A DNA stretch of 64,000 bases from assembly GCA_016712225.1 (NCBI GenBank), contig JADJRL010000003.1, positions 186,001 to 250,000 of the forward strand, read 5' to 3'. Under the pieces are notes generated by a model. It searched no databases. It saw only the letters and a list, made by a program, of their open reading frames with translations, and was not told the origin of the DNA. The position numbers and the translations under genes are program-made. This document shows positions 1 to 9,429 of the stretch, one piece after another; positions within the stretch are counted from its first letter, which is position 1, and every line of letters starts with the position of its first letter. The DNA is from Candidatus Defluviibacterium haderslevense. Its GTDB lineage: Bacteria > Bacteroidota > Bacteroidia > Chitinophagales > Saprospiraceae.

Positions 1-2
1 TA

Positions 3-1067
3 AATCAACTTCAAAATAAAGATAGCAGCACTGAATATGAGCAAGCAGATTTCTTTCAAGGTAAAATGGATATTGAAATTGATCATAATATAATGCCCAT
101 TCAAATCCAACCTAAGAAAGAGAATATATACTACTTTACATTATCAAAAGCTCCGGATTTCGTCAATTTCAATTTTGAAGAAAACTGGATATGTGAGACG
201 GTATACCTTCAATCGACACACGAATATTTATATCAATTGTCACAAAGTCATGATATAGTAGCCAAACAAAAAGCATTAGACCAGTTGGTTGCGATAGCTC
301 AGGATACCAGCACTAGTCCAATGACAAAAAATAAAATAATTCATGCATTTCAACAAGAAATTACATCAAATGGTTATTGGCGTTACAGACAATATGCTCT
401 AGTCTCCTTACGCAAAATATTGACCCTACCTTACGATGATTATACTACCACTATGCTTCTAAACCTAATCATTTCTGAAAAGTCATGGTTGAAAGCCTCA
501 GCAATTAATATGCTAGGAAACACTAAAAATGAAACCTATGTTGACATATATCAAAAGGCGCTGTATGATAACAGCGATAGAGTGATTAATGCGGCTGCAA
601 TTGCCTTAGGCAAAACCAAAAGCATTAAAGCTAAAGAAATACTTATTGCCTTAGACAAAAAGCCATCCTGGAAAAATCAAAGTCGAATCAGTTCATTAAA
701 TGGTTTGGAACAATTGGGAGATACCAGTACAGTAGATTTTATTATAGAATGTATTAAGGACAATCAATCCCCCCGTTGGTACCTTGCAACACCAGTCTGG
801 GATTATCCTTTTACTGCAATTAACACATTAGTTGCACTCGGTAAAGCGGAATTAGCCTACCCCATTATCTTTGACCGATTCCAAAAATCATTACAAGACA
901 ACGATCTCAATGACATCTTCCAAAATGTACAACTTATCGATCTGCTAAAACTAGAACAATCTAAAGAAGTTTACGTATTATTACAACAAAAATTTAAAAA
1001 CGATCCAGACATTTTAAAAACAATATCAATGTATGAAAGTAATTTTTTAGAAAGTATAAAAAAATAA
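3..1067 (+). CDS. C-terminal part of an M1-aminopeptidase-like protein with HEAT repeats (5' end outside window)
   Basis: The reading frame is open from the first bases of the window, so the gene starts upstream; the ATG at 66 is probably internal. The visible 355 residues match the tail of Bacteroidota M1-family peptidases. There is a short beta stretch with a P-D-x-V-N-F segment, followed by a helical region in which ALxxLxxIA-type helices repeat, as in HEAT arrays (about residues 80-330 from the ATG). The zinc-binding HExxH region would lie upstream and is not visible, so catalytic activity cannot be judged. It ends 61 bp before a secreted protease-like gene on the same strand. Family assignment is inference from the tail; a pure HEAT-repeat protein is the alternative. 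Confidence 0.6.
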   Translation, partial: NQLQNKDSSTEYEQADFFQGKMDIEIDHNIMPIQIQPKKENIYYFTLSKAPDFVNFNFEENWICETVYLQSTHEYLYQLSQSHDIVAKQKALDQLVAIAQDTSTSPMTKNKIIHAFQQEITSNGYWRYRQYALVSLRKILTLPYDDYTTTMLLNLIISEKSWLKASAINMLGNTKNETYVDIYQKALYDNSDRVINAAAIALGKTKSIKAKEILIALDKKPSWKNQSRISSLNGLEQLGDTSTVDFIIECIKDNQSPRWYLATPVWDYPFTAINTLVALGKAELAYPIIFDRFQKSLQDNDLNDIFQNVQLIDLLKLEQSKEVYVLLQQKFKNDPDILKTISMYESNFLESIKK

Positions 1068-1128
1068 AAATGATTACTTATATTCTGTCAAGTTATCTTC
1101 ATGTTAAAAGAAACTAAATTTTCTAAGT

Positions 1129-2256
1129 ATGAAAAAAGTGTTCCTCTTAGTAAGTATATTCAATTCAATATCAACTTTTGGACAACAAACCTTGCCCATA
1201 ATTAAAGCTCATTCAAAAAATGTATCCATTAATGATGGAGGATTTTTGGATCAAAATGCTTGGTCATTGTCACCGGAGACTAAACCTGATATTTATATAG
1301 CAGATCGGTCATCTAAATCCAAATGGGTGGTTTTTTATACAGATATCGATTCTATAAAAGTTAAAATTAAACCCGGGGGTAGTTTTGATTTTATTATACT
1401 TTTAAATGGAAATGATACCTGTTATACAAGAATAGTAAGTTCCAAATCAATAAAAAACTCCATGATACCTTCTGAAAATAGATCAGACACTATCTCGTTT
1501 ACGCTTAACCAATTCGATGCCATTCATGTCAAGGGCATAATAAATAGTACAGACACCATAAATTTACATTTTGATATCGGAACACTTGATTTTCGATTAA
1601 CTAGAGAAACATTAGGTAGATATAAATCGCAAAGAATTAATCAACTCAAATTAGGGAGTCTTGTTTGGAATTTGCCTAATATACAAACGGCAAATCAAGC
1701 ATCACATGGTATGGATGGGAGATTTGGATGGCGCGTTTTTGATGAAAAAATTATTGAAATTGACTATGATAATAAATTTATCGTCATTCACAACACCTTG
1801 CCCAAAAAGATGAAAGGATATAAAAAATCCAAGATTAAATTCATTCAATCCTTATTTTGTATTGAATCAGCTATTGAATTGAATAACAAAAAATATATAG
1901 GTGATTTTTTGTTTGATACCGGATCCGATCTCACTATGGTGATTCATCCAACCTGGATGAAGAATCAAGAATTTCCGAATACCTTAGAAGTGGTTAAAAA
2001 ATCGTCTTTTAGTGATGGTGCTGGCAAAAAATACGAGACCATCATGGTATCCGTACCTAAGCTATCCGTTAATACATTTGAACTTAAACATATACCTTGT
2101 TCCATACTTGGATATGAAGGTCCAAGTTCAGCGCCCATAAATTATTTTGGAAATGCCCTACTTAAACGATTTAATATTATAATAGATTTGAAAAAAGACC
2201 ATATCTATTTGAAACCAAACAGCCTATTCAATACAGCTTTTAAAATGCCAAACTAA
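1129..2256 (+). CDS. Secreted two-lobed aspartyl protease-like protein (clan AA)
   Basis: 375 residues with an N-terminal signal peptide (MKK, hydrophobic stretch, cleavage near FGQ at about 19). A classic aspartyl protease motif DTGSD is seen with the Asp near residue 263. The first lobe has a related motif, FDIGT near 148-152, followed by a hydrophobic-hydrophobic-Gly pattern, so the protein seems to be a duplicated retropepsin-like fold in one chain. In the first lobe Thr is replaced by Ile after the Asp (D-I-G instead of D-T-G), which could weaken or abolish catalysis there. Likely exported to the periplasm or surface. Substrate unknown. It stands alone, with no clear operon partner. Confidence 0.65.
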   Translation: MKKVFLLVSIFNSISTFGQQTLPIIKAHSKNVSINDGGFLDQNAWSLSPETKPDIYIADRSSKSKWVVFYTDIDSIKVKIKPGGSFDFIILLNGNDTCYTRIVSSKSIKNSMIPSENRSDTISFTLNQFDAIHVKGIINSTDTINLHFDIGTLDFRLTRETLGRYKSQRINQLKLGSLVWNLPNIQTANQASHGMDGRFGWRVFDEKIIEIDYDNKFIVIHNTLPKKMKGYKKSKIKFIQSLFCIESAIELNNKKYIGDFLFDTGSDLTMVIHPTWMKNQEFPNTLEVVKKSSFSDGAGKKYETIMVSVPKLSVNTFELKHIPCSILGYEGPSSAPINYFGNALLKRFNIIIDLKKDHIYLKPNSLFNTAFKMPN

Positions 2257-2370
2257 ATTCAAAAGATCAATGATAATATGTATACATTATTTGGCATAAA
2301 TGATCCAATAAATAGGGCGTTATTTTAAAAAAGATCTTCATTAATAAATGTACAGCTAATATTAATACTG

Positions 2371-2661
2371 ATGTTGGAAATAAAGCCGATATGTGAACAT
2401 TGTAAGAAGTCCTTGCCAAACGATAGTTCGAATGCCATGATTTGTACTTTTGAATGTACCTTTTGTAGAGATTGTGTTGATCATATTCTAAATAATGTTT
2501 GCCCAAACTGTGGCGGGGGTTTTGAAAAAAGACCAACCCGTCCTAAACATCTTTTGGATAAATATCCAGCCAGCTCAATTCATTATTCTAAACCCATTAA
2601 TAGTCATGAATTCGCAATGAAACTTAGGCAATACGAAAATATAAAACCAAATCAAAGATAA
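2371..2661 (+). CDS. DUF1272 family small zinc-finger-like protein
   Basis: 96 residues. The first 60 match the DUF1272 pattern: MLEI-P-C-x2-C near the start, then I-C-(T/S)-F-E-C-T-F-C-x2-C, then C-P-N-C-G-G and a basic R-P tail. Four CxxC-like pairs suggest binding of two zinc ions in a cytosolic protein. The family is widespread and has no firm function. The ATG at 2371 gives the usual family N-terminus. About 30 residues after the conserved part are not recognisable. Confidence 0.85.
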   Translation: MLEIKPICEHCKKSLPNDSSNAMICTFECTFCRDCVDHILNNVCPNCGGGFEKRPTRPKHLLDKYPASSIHYSKPINSHEFAMKLRQYENIKPNQR

Positions 2662-2698
2662 AATATCGCTTACTATCTCCTAATTGTATACTTTCTGT

Positions 2699-2880
2699 TT
2701 ATTTTATACCAGTAGATTTACGCCATAACAATTTCAACTTTTTAACTGAGGTTTTATGCCCTTTAAATCCATAAAACAACCATAAGTTGTCAAAAAACAA
2801 CTCATTGTAGTGTGTATACAACGAATAGTAGCTGCTTTTTTTAGCCAAAGCTGCTAGGGCATGATAACTTTGCATCAACA
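2699..2880 (+). promoter_or_regulatory. Promoter region of the HTH-pentapeptide gene (TAACTTTG at 2868-2875)
   Basis: About 20 bp before the ATG at 2893 lies TAACTTTG, a full match to the Bacteroidota -7 element TAnnTTTG. A -33 TTG is not clear at the expected distance. An AAAGC-rich stretch precedes the element. The rest of the interval between 2662 and 2867 shows no gene. Confidence 0.5.
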
Positions 2881-2892
2881 AAAACTTACAAT

Positions 2893-3813
2893 ATGTTTCA
2901 TTCAAAATCAATTGGTAATAAAATGACCGAAGCTAGGAAGAAGGCTAATCTTTCACAAGCCGAGCTTGCTCAGCAGATATCTATTAGTTCACAAGCAGTC
3001 GGCAAATGGGAACGCGGCGAATCTTTGCCGGATATCACAACATTAAATCGTGTAGCAGAAATCCTTGGAGTGGATCTAAACTATTTTTCTGAACGCTTTC
3101 CATCGTCAGAAAAAGTAGACATGCACAATGAGTTCTCAATCAACAAATCAACAGGGTCAGAATCTTTCGGTCAAAAGATATCAGATACTAAAGTTGATAA
3201 AAAACAAAGCTGGGATATGTCAAGGTTAAACCTGTTGGATAGTGATTTTTCAGGTTTAAATAACTTACGTGATAAATTCAGTTCATCCAATATCCAAAGA
3301 TGCTTATTTATCGGCTCACAGATGTCAGGAATAGTATTAAACAGCAATAATATAGATCGGTGTGACTTTTCTGACTCAGATATCAGCAATTGCCAATTTC
3401 AAAATTCTAATTTGGATAATACTAAATTTAATAAATGTTCGCTCAAAGAAACTGAATTTACAAAATGTAATATTGGTAAATGTGATTTCTCTGAATCCGA
3501 CTTTACTAAAAGCACATTTAAACTAAGTAATTTTGGAGAAAACAATATTACTAAAGCTATTTGGAAAAGTACCACTTTTGTTGAGATGCAGCTCCAGGAT
3601 GTTGTTTTTGATGGAATTATAGAAGGATGCTTTTTTGAACATTGCACTTTCTATAATGTTAAGTTCCAAAATGCTACATTGATCAATACCTTTTTTAAAA
3701 ACAACAAGAAATTCAATCGGGTGAGGTTTATTGATTGTAAGGTGGATAAACTAACTTATGCATTCTTGAAAAGCAATCTGGCTAATTTGAGTGGGCTCAC
3801 CTTAATCTCTTAA
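2893..3813 (+). CDS. XRE-type HTH regulator fused to pentapeptide-like repeats
   Basis: 306 residues. Residues 6-65 are a typical Cro/C1-type helix-turn-helix (SQAELAQ, SxQAVGKWERG, LPDITTL). A polar linker of about 60 residues follows. Residues about 130-285 show a run of five-residue units with Phe/Leu at every fifth position and N/D/S/K around it (CDFSD-SDISN-CQFQN-SNLDN-TKFNK), which predicts a right-handed quadrilateral beta-helix as in pentapeptide repeat proteins. It is likely a cytosolic DNA-binding regulator with a protein or DNA-mimic interaction surface. No target gene is evident; the downstream gene is the pyruvate kinase-like one after a gap. HTH plus pentapeptide fusions are known, but their role is unclear. 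Confidence 0.85.
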   Translation: MFHSKSIGNKMTEARKKANLSQAELAQQISISSQAVGKWERGESLPDITTLNRVAEILGVDLNYFSERFPSSEKVDMHNEFSINKSTGSESFGQKISDTKVDKKQSWDMSRLNLLDSDFSGLNNLRDKFSSSNIQRCLFIGSQMSGIVLNSNNIDRCDFSDSDISNCQFQNSNLDNTKFNKCSLKETEFTKCNIGKCDFSESDFTKSTFKLSNFGENNITKAIWKSTTFVEMQLQDVVFDGIIEGCFFEHCTFYNVKFQNATLINTFFKNNKKFNRVRFIDCKVDKLTYAFLKSNLANLSGLTLIS

Positions 3814-4081
3814 CTGTAAATCCTAAGAATATTGCTACTCCAAGGTGTCATTTATTGGTTGGCCACAACCTTTAAATAAGTTGTCATATCTGGTCAGATT
3901 TCGCAAATGAACCACTGAAACGCTCTAGTACACTACTATTTTTTAAAATGATACACCCATGGAATTGATTGGATTAGTATATAATATAGCAAAAAATGTA
4001 ACCCTAAATATTCCAATATAAACTTATTGTTAAATTTATTATCATACGATCTTTATCTAATAAATAACAGACAGATTCCAT

Positions 4082-4089
4082 TAAGTTTG
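4082..4089 (+). promoter_or_regulatory. -7 element TAAGTTTG of the pyruvate kinase-like gene
   Basis: Full match to TAnnTTTG 18 bp before the ATG at 4108. It falls inside the longer possible reading frame that begins with TTG at 4027, which argues for the ATG as the real start. No clear TTG at -33. Confidence 0.45.
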
Positions 4090-4107
4090 CAGATTATTAA
4101 ACATATC

Positions 4108-5607
4108 ATGGAAAACAAAAAATGGCTTGACGCTGAAATGCATGCAATCGAAAAGAAACTTATCGATGCCGGTTTAAATCACAAAAAGCTCGTCAGTTCA
4201 CTGCATGAAACACAACAAAAAAGTGCCACAAACCTAATTCAATATCTAGCTCTGCGAAATGAGGACATTCGCGTATTACAGGATAAATTACATCAGGCTG
4301 GATTATCAAGCTTAGCAAGTTCGGAAAGTCATATTTTAAAACAAATACAATCCATTAGAGAGATTCTAGGTGCCACTCTAAAGGAAAAGGATATTTCACA
4401 AATCGATTATTATGGTGCTCAAAATACTTTAAATAAATTCGCAACCGAGTTGTTTGGATTTAAAAAAGATCCTTCTATCCCTCATATAATGGTCACGCTG
4501 GATACCTCGTTTGAAAATAATGCTCAATTGATAAGAAGCCTGATGGAGGCCGGCATGAATGTGGCTCGAATTAATTGTGCACATGGGAATGAAAAAAACT
4601 GGAGGTCTTTGATTGAAGCAGTACACAATGCATCTGATAAAAGCGGCCGTGCATGCAAAATATACATGGATATCGCAGGACCTAAAATGCGTGTTGATTT
4701 GCCAGGCAAAGGCAAAGATAAAGGTAAATTAAAAGTAACCATAGGGCAGGAAATTTTATTGGTTGAATCCGGAGAAGAAATTGAACGCAATCAAGAGGTA
4801 ATATCATGTTTTGAACACGGGGTTTTTACACATTTAAAAGATGGTGAAAGAATTATTATAGATGATGGAAAAATTGAAGGAATAGTAATCAATAAAAATG
4901 GAAGTAACCATCTAAAAATCACAAGAATTTCTTCAAAGAAACCATTTATTAAAAAAGAGAAAGGCCTAAATCTGCCTGACACCCAAATTAATTTAGAGGC
5001 ACTTACTAAAGTCGACCTAAAAGTAATTCCATTTATCGCTAAAAATGCAGACCTTGTAGGATGTAGTTTTCTTAGAACCGCTAAAGATGTTAAATTAATC
5101 AAAAATAAACTTAAGAAATACAACAATAATCCAAAACTGATTTTAAAAATCGAAACCCCTGAAGCTGTTATCAATTTACCATCTTTATTACTTGAAGCCA
5201 TGACAGAAGAATCATTTGGAGTCATGATAGCTCGGGGTGACCTTGCTGTCGAAATAGGTTTTGAAAGACTAAGTGAAATTCAAGACGAAATTCTATGGAT
5301 TTGTGAGGCTGCGCATGCTCCTGTTATTTGGGCTACTCAAGTTTTAGAAACTTATAGCAAATCTGGCTTTGCCACTAGAAGCGAAATTACTGATGCAGCC
5401 CACGCTGCGAAAGCAGAATGCGTAATGCTAAACAAAGGAGATTACATTGTTGACACCATTAAACTTTTAATAAATATCCTAAACAAAAGCGGAGGTCATC
5501 GTCATAAAAAACGCTACAGTATGCGTCCTTTAAATATTGCTACCCATTTCTTAAATCATTCGAATTCGATTAAAAAAACTTCCCGTATCAAGACAAATGA
5601 ATCCTAA
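4108..5607 (+). CDS. Pyruvate kinase-like protein without C-terminal domain
   Basis: 499 residues from the ATG chosen because a -7 element lies just upstream. Residues 1-120 are helical and unlike classical pyruvate kinase. From about 126 the TIM-barrel begins (IMVTLDTS, GMNVARINCAHG, where classical enzymes have R-x-N-x-S-H-G). A middle segment corresponding to the B domain follows, then KIETPEA, MIARGDLAVE and the substrate-loop stretch WATQVLETY plus TRSEITDAAHA. The barrel ends near the C-terminus, so the usual allosteric C-terminal domain is missing. Catalytic-type residues (Lys of KIE, Glu/Asp of ARGD) are present. This is a known divergent branch of the family; whether it makes ATP from PEP is uncertain. 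Confidence 0.85.
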   Translation: MENKKWLDAEMHAIEKKLIDAGLNHKKLVSSLHETQQKSATNLIQYLALRNEDIRVLQDKLHQAGLSSLASSESHILKQIQSIREILGATLKEKDISQIDYYGAQNTLNKFATELFGFKKDPSIPHIMVTLDTSFENNAQLIRSLMEAGMNVARINCAHGNEKNWRSLIEAVHNASDKSGRACKIYMDIAGPKMRVDLPGKGKDKGKLKVTIGQEILLVESGEEIERNQEVISCFEHGVFTHLKDGERIIIDDGKIEGIVINKNGSNHLKITRISSKKPFIKKEKGLNLPDTQINLEALTKVDLKVIPFIAKNADLVGCSFLRTAKDVKLIKNKLKKYNNNPKLILKIETPEAVINLPSLLLEAMTEESFGVMIARGDLAVEIGFERLSEIQDEILWICEAAHAPVIWATQVLETYSKSGFATRSEITDAAHAAKAECVMLNKGDYIVDTIKLLINILNKSGGHRHKKRYSMRPLNIATHFLNHSNSIKKTSRIKTNES

Positions 5608-5881
5608 TTTTTTATAAGTGTGGTCCATATATCACTTTCATCTACATTATTTTCAACATCCATTTTTAAATTATTTTTAGTACAACCCCACTGATATTAC
5701 AAAAATTGAATTCAACAATTTTAGTTTCAGATATAGTGCTAAAAGTTTTAGATGAATTATTTAGTTTGGTTTTTTTAAAGCACATCTAAAATTTTTTAAT
5801 TAGGAAGCATAAAAGTTTCAGGAATGGTTAACTTTGATCTGCAATATAGCATTTAACAAATAATCAACTAAACAAATAAAA

Positions 5882-6289
5882 ATGAAGTACAAAATCGGAA
5901 GCAAAGAATCACCTATGTTATTAAAAACACCGCCATTAACCAGTGAATATACTATGCACGTGGACCAAAAAGATGGTAAGGACATCCTAGTCTGTACCGT
6001 AGGCAAAACGGTCCTACATTACAACATAAACTGCCTGGATGATTTACATAACATGTTAAAAAAACACGGGGATTGGATGGAACTTGGCAGTGCTGATGAA
6101 CAAAAACCTGCCAAAGAAGGAACTGTAGAAGCATGGGGACGCTCTGAAAACAATCCTGCAGGAGGTTGGTATGGACTTAAAAAAGGACTTCGCGGACGTT
6201 TTGGAATGTATATACCACCATTAATGGAAAAACTAGGACTAGCCGAGCTTACTCACGACGCTAAGGGTAATAAAATGAAAGCTAAATAG
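5882..6289 (+). CDS. Conserved small cytosolic protein (possibly DUF6855)
   Basis: 135 residues, no signal peptide or membrane segment. The C-terminal half is very characteristic: a GDWMELGSADE segment, then EGTVEAWGR, then GGWYGLKKGLRGRFGMYIPP and a final helix. This pattern is strongly conserved in a family of unknown function that I associate with DUF6855; the number is from memory. The family tends to occur as a single gene near other small accessory enzymes, as here. Confidence 0.7.
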   Translation: MKYKIGSKESPMLLKTPPLTSEYTMHVDQKDGKDILVCTVGKTVLHYNINCLDDLHNMLKKHGDWMELGSADEQKPAKEGTVEAWGRSENNPAGGWYGLKKGLRGRFGMYIPPLMEKLGLAELTHDAKGNKMKAK

Positions 6290-6465
6290 TACCTGCCTTG
6301 AGAAAAGTAAACCAATGGTCAATACTTAATAATAGGAATTGTATTTCTAATAAATACATGGTTAGTTAAAAATCCCTCTTGGTCCAGATAATTTTTTGCT
6401 AAAATTGAGGAAATTAAATATTGATATTTGTTAAAATAGTTTAATAAAGAAAACTCAAGTAGAAA

Positions 6466-7254
6466 ATGAGATATCACTTATTTGAATTTGAAGACTTAAA
6501 ATGGTTTCCGAATTCTATAAGAGAAGGCGGAACGGATTACCTTCGATATTTTTTGAACGCTGTTGAATTTTATAAACCCATTATTCCTTTAATTTCTGAG
6601 ACCCTTTGCGAAATCAAGGAACATCATATAATTGATTTGTGTTCAGGAGGCGGTGGGGCTATTGAACAAATCAATAAGGAACTTCAAAAAAATACAAAAG
6701 AGCCCATCACGATAACACTTACAGATAAATTTCCAAATACTAACGCCTACAAACATTTAAAAGAAAAAAACAATAATCAAATTGATTTCTTAGATGATTC
6801 CATTGATGCTAAAAATGTTCCAAAAGATCTCAAAGGACTCCGTACTATGTTCTCTGCCATACATCATTTTGATCCCGACACCATTATTAAAATTTTAAAA
6901 AATTCAGTTGAGCATAATGCAGGAATATGTTTTTTTGATGGAGGTGATAAGAATATATTTACCATATTCGGCATTGTCATCTTCCATCCTATTGCATTTA
7001 TATTATTTACGCCATTTTTTAAACCCTTTAAATTATCAAGATTATTTTTTACATACATCATTCCCCTAATTCCATTAACTACAGTGTGGGATGGATGCGT
7101 TTCTATCTTGCGTTTATATAACCCTAACGAATTGTTGGGGTTCGCAAAACAGGTAGAAGATCATAACTATATATGGAAATCAGGCAAGGTTAGAAATAAA
7201 TTGGGTATGAATATAACTTACTTAATTGGATACCCAAACAGTAACAAGGGATAA
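6466..7254 (+). CDS. SAM-dependent methyltransferase-like protein with a hydrophobic insert
   Basis: 262 residues. Motif I of class I methyltransferases is seen as IIDLCSGGGG (about residues 55-65), followed by an acidic residue after the next strand (TDKFPN) and FSAIHHF as the post-motif strand. Residues about 160-205 are strongly hydrophobic (two possible membrane helices), so the protein may attach to the membrane. The substrate is unknown. Its stop codon (7252-7254) is directly followed by the ATG at 7256 of a membrane protein, so the two are surely co-transcribed. Confidence 0.65.
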   Translation: MRYHLFEFEDLKWFPNSIREGGTDYLRYFLNAVEFYKPIIPLISETLCEIKEHHIIDLCSGGGGAIEQINKELQKNTKEPITITLTDKFPNTNAYKHLKEKNNNQIDFLDDSIDAKNVPKDLKGLRTMFSAIHHFDPDTIIKILKNSVEHNAGICFFDGGDKNIFTIFGIVIFHPIAFILFTPFFKPFKLSRLFFTYIIPLIPLTTVWDGCVSILRLYNPNELLGFAKQVEDHNYIWKSGKVRNKLGMNITYLIGYPNSNKG

Positions 7255-7255
7255 A

Positions 7256-7681
7256 ATGAATGCACTTAAATTTATCTTAAGTTCAGTTATCATCACTTTA
7301 TTGTTATTAATCAGTGTGGTTTTGGTAGATACTTGTTTCCAATTTCTACAGCATTTGAAAAATAATACTACACCCATTTCTGTATCCACATTTTCAAATC
7401 AAGAAATGGTCCTTGGAATGATTAGTGATTCTTTAAGAGCCATATTGTTATGCTATTTGTTCCCACAACTCAAACATGCGGGCGAATCTATAGTTGTCGG
7501 TATAAAATTTGGTTTGACTATTAGCGGTATAATGAGTACTTTGTGGCTAATATTTGGTTATTTAGAATTGAAATTAGAAGATCCCAATTTTTTCTTGATC
7601 TTTGATGGCATAATTTTTATAATACAGGGAATTTTAAGTGGTATCGGATTACATATTCTTTCCAAAAGAAAATTAATCTGA
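7256..7681 (+). CDS. Small four-helix membrane protein
   Basis: 141 residues from the ATG at 7256 (an in-frame TTG at 7226 lies inside the upstream gene and is less likely). About four hydrophobic segments are visible: near residues 5-30, 50-70, 82-102 and 112-135. No family recognised. It is placed one base after the methyltransferase-like gene, so the two likely act together at the membrane. Confidence 0.65.
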   Translation: MNALKFILSSVIITLLLLISVVLVDTCFQFLQHLKNNTTPISVSTFSNQEMVLGMISDSLRAILLCYLFPQLKHAGESIVVGIKFGLTISGIMSTLWLIFGYLELKLEDPNFFLIFDGIIFIIQGILSGIGLHILSKRKLI

Positions 7682-7934
7682 TCAATATGGTTTTTCTTTA
7701 TACAATAAATCTAATATTTATAAAACGAATTGGGAATTAACTTCCTTAAATCTTAAAAAATATAATGGTAAAAACCTATTTATCCGTCCTAACTAAGCAT
7801 ATGGTTATCGTCATACCATGCCCACTCCAAATAAATATACCGTAGTTAACCTTATGAATGATTGATAAGTTTAATTATTACACTTTTACAAATTCATATA
7901 AATTTTGAAAAATACTCCAACCTTTCTACTATTT

Positions 7935-9044
7935 ATGAAATATTTTGCAATTCTAGTCGTATCATTATATCTAATAAGATGCAATCGACATACTACAATA
8001 GAAAAAACAAATAATACTGTTACTAATGAAATTACATTTCCCTTTAAAGAACATAGAAGTGATTTTTTAAATCCTTTATCAACAACTTCACTAGACCAAA
8101 ATATACGAAGTATTTTCCAGGACAACAAGGGAATATTTTGGTTTGGAACTAATGGAGCAGGTGTCTACCGTTTTGATGGTATACAATTAAATCAATTTAC
8201 TGAGAAGGATGGACTATCCAATAATCAAATTTTAAGTATCCAAGAAGATCAATTTGGAAATATTTGGTTTGGCACAGGTATTTTCGGTGTCAGTAAATTT
8301 AATGGTAAAACTTTTACTTCCTATACAAACAAAGAGCGATTGCAATTCAGTAAAAACTTTAAAAAAGATTGTAAAATTGTTCAGAAAGATTTATGGTTTT
8401 ATGCCGGTGGTGGCGTTTATCATTATCATGACACATCATTCGTATATTTACCTTTAGCTGAAACCAAATCCATTTCTGATCAATCACTTACGTCACCCTT
8501 TGTGCTCAGTCGATTTGCAGTTTACAGCATACTCAAAGACAAAAAAGGCAATGTTTGGTTAGGAACACAAGCTCAAGGTGTATTACGTTATAATGGCAAA
8601 TCTTTTACATGGTTTACTGAAAAAGGTCTGAGTGGTTCTGCTGTACTTAGCATATTCGAAGATCGACGAGGAAACATTTGGTTTGGAAACAATGGCGCCG
8701 GATTATTTCGTTTTGATGGAAAAACCTTAACAAATGTTACAGAAGAAAAACAACTAATGAATTATGAATTTAAAGTTTCCGGGGCTTCGAACACAAACAC
8801 CTTAGCTCGGATTTATTCTATAAATGAAGATGACTTTGGAAACCTGTGGATTGGAACTGTAGACGCTGGCGCTTGGAAATATGATGGAACTAACCTAACT
8901 CATTATACTATGAAGGATGGATTGTCCAGTAACGCGGTGAATACGATTTATAAAGATAAAAACGGTCAACTCTGGTTCGGAACAGATGAAAACGGAATTT
9001 GCAAGTTTAATGGAATCACATTTCAAAAATTTAACTTACAATAG
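7935..9044 (+). CDS. Lipoprotein with two-component-regulator-type propeller repeats
   Basis: 369 residues from the ATG at 7935, which gives a clean lipoprotein signal ending in LYLIRC; a TTG ten codons upstream is the alternative. At least five to six Reg_prop units are visible, each with the pattern I-x-x-D-x-x-G-x-(I/L)-W-(F/I)-G-T-x2-G-(A/V/I)-x-(R/K)-(F/Y)-(D/N)-G. These units form beta-propellers that in Bacteroidota usually precede a membrane histidine kinase. Here the propeller stands alone with no transmembrane or kinase part, so it is probably a surface or periplasmic binding protein anchored by lipid. One unit (around residues 130-155) is degenerate. Confidence 0.85.
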   Translation: MKYFAILVVSLYLIRCNRHTTIEKTNNTVTNEITFPFKEHRSDFLNPLSTTSLDQNIRSIFQDNKGIFWFGTNGAGVYRFDGIQLNQFTEKDGLSNNQILSIQEDQFGNIWFGTGIFGVSKFNGKTFTSYTNKERLQFSKNFKKDCKIVQKDLWFYAGGGVYHYHDTSFVYLPLAETKSISDQSLTSPFVLSRFAVYSILKDKKGNVWLGTQAQGVLRYNGKSFTWFTEKGLSGSAVLSIFEDRRGNIWFGNNGAGLFRFDGKTLTNVTEEKQLMNYEFKVSGASNTNTLARIYSINEDDFGNLWIGTVDAGAWKYDGTNLTHYTMKDGLSSNAVNTIYKDKNGQLWFGTDENGICKFNGITFQKFNLQ

Positions 9045-9429
9045 TTCTCTATTTCACATTAAATTAGATCATCAAAAATGGATTTTCCAAATCTTTTGAA
9101 ATAAAGACTTAATAAATATATTTAAAATCATGAACGTAAAAATCCGTTTAGCGTTGTATCATTTGCTCATGATATAAATATTTTAATAAACCACACACCG
9201 CGAATTATAAAATTGTTCGATCTTGCATCATTCAAAGTCTTTCGACGCATCAAATATTATAAGTCACATCACAAATTATTGAACCTATCCTAAACTTGAA
9301 TATAAATTAGAATTTTTGTTACTTTGCGGATATATTAGTGTATTTCTTTTCCTGAAGAAGGGATATTCAAGGTATTTCAATCGATAACCAGAAACATATG
9401 TTTTTTCTAAATTCTAAATCACACACAAA
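9045..9429 (+). promoter_or_regulatory. Intergenic region with promoter (TTG 9296-9298, TTACTTTG 9319-9326)
   Basis: No gene is seen in this 385-bp interval. Near its end a TTG is followed after 20 bp by TTACTTTG, seven of eight matches to TAnnTTTG. It lies about 100 bp before the membrane protein start at 9430, implying a long 5' leader. No riboswitch-like fold recognised. Confidence 0.4.

Noticed and set aside
4791..5225. 144-codon minus-strand reading frame over the pyruvate kinase-like gene
   Set aside because: It lies fully inside a well-supported gene in another frame and has no recognisable domain.
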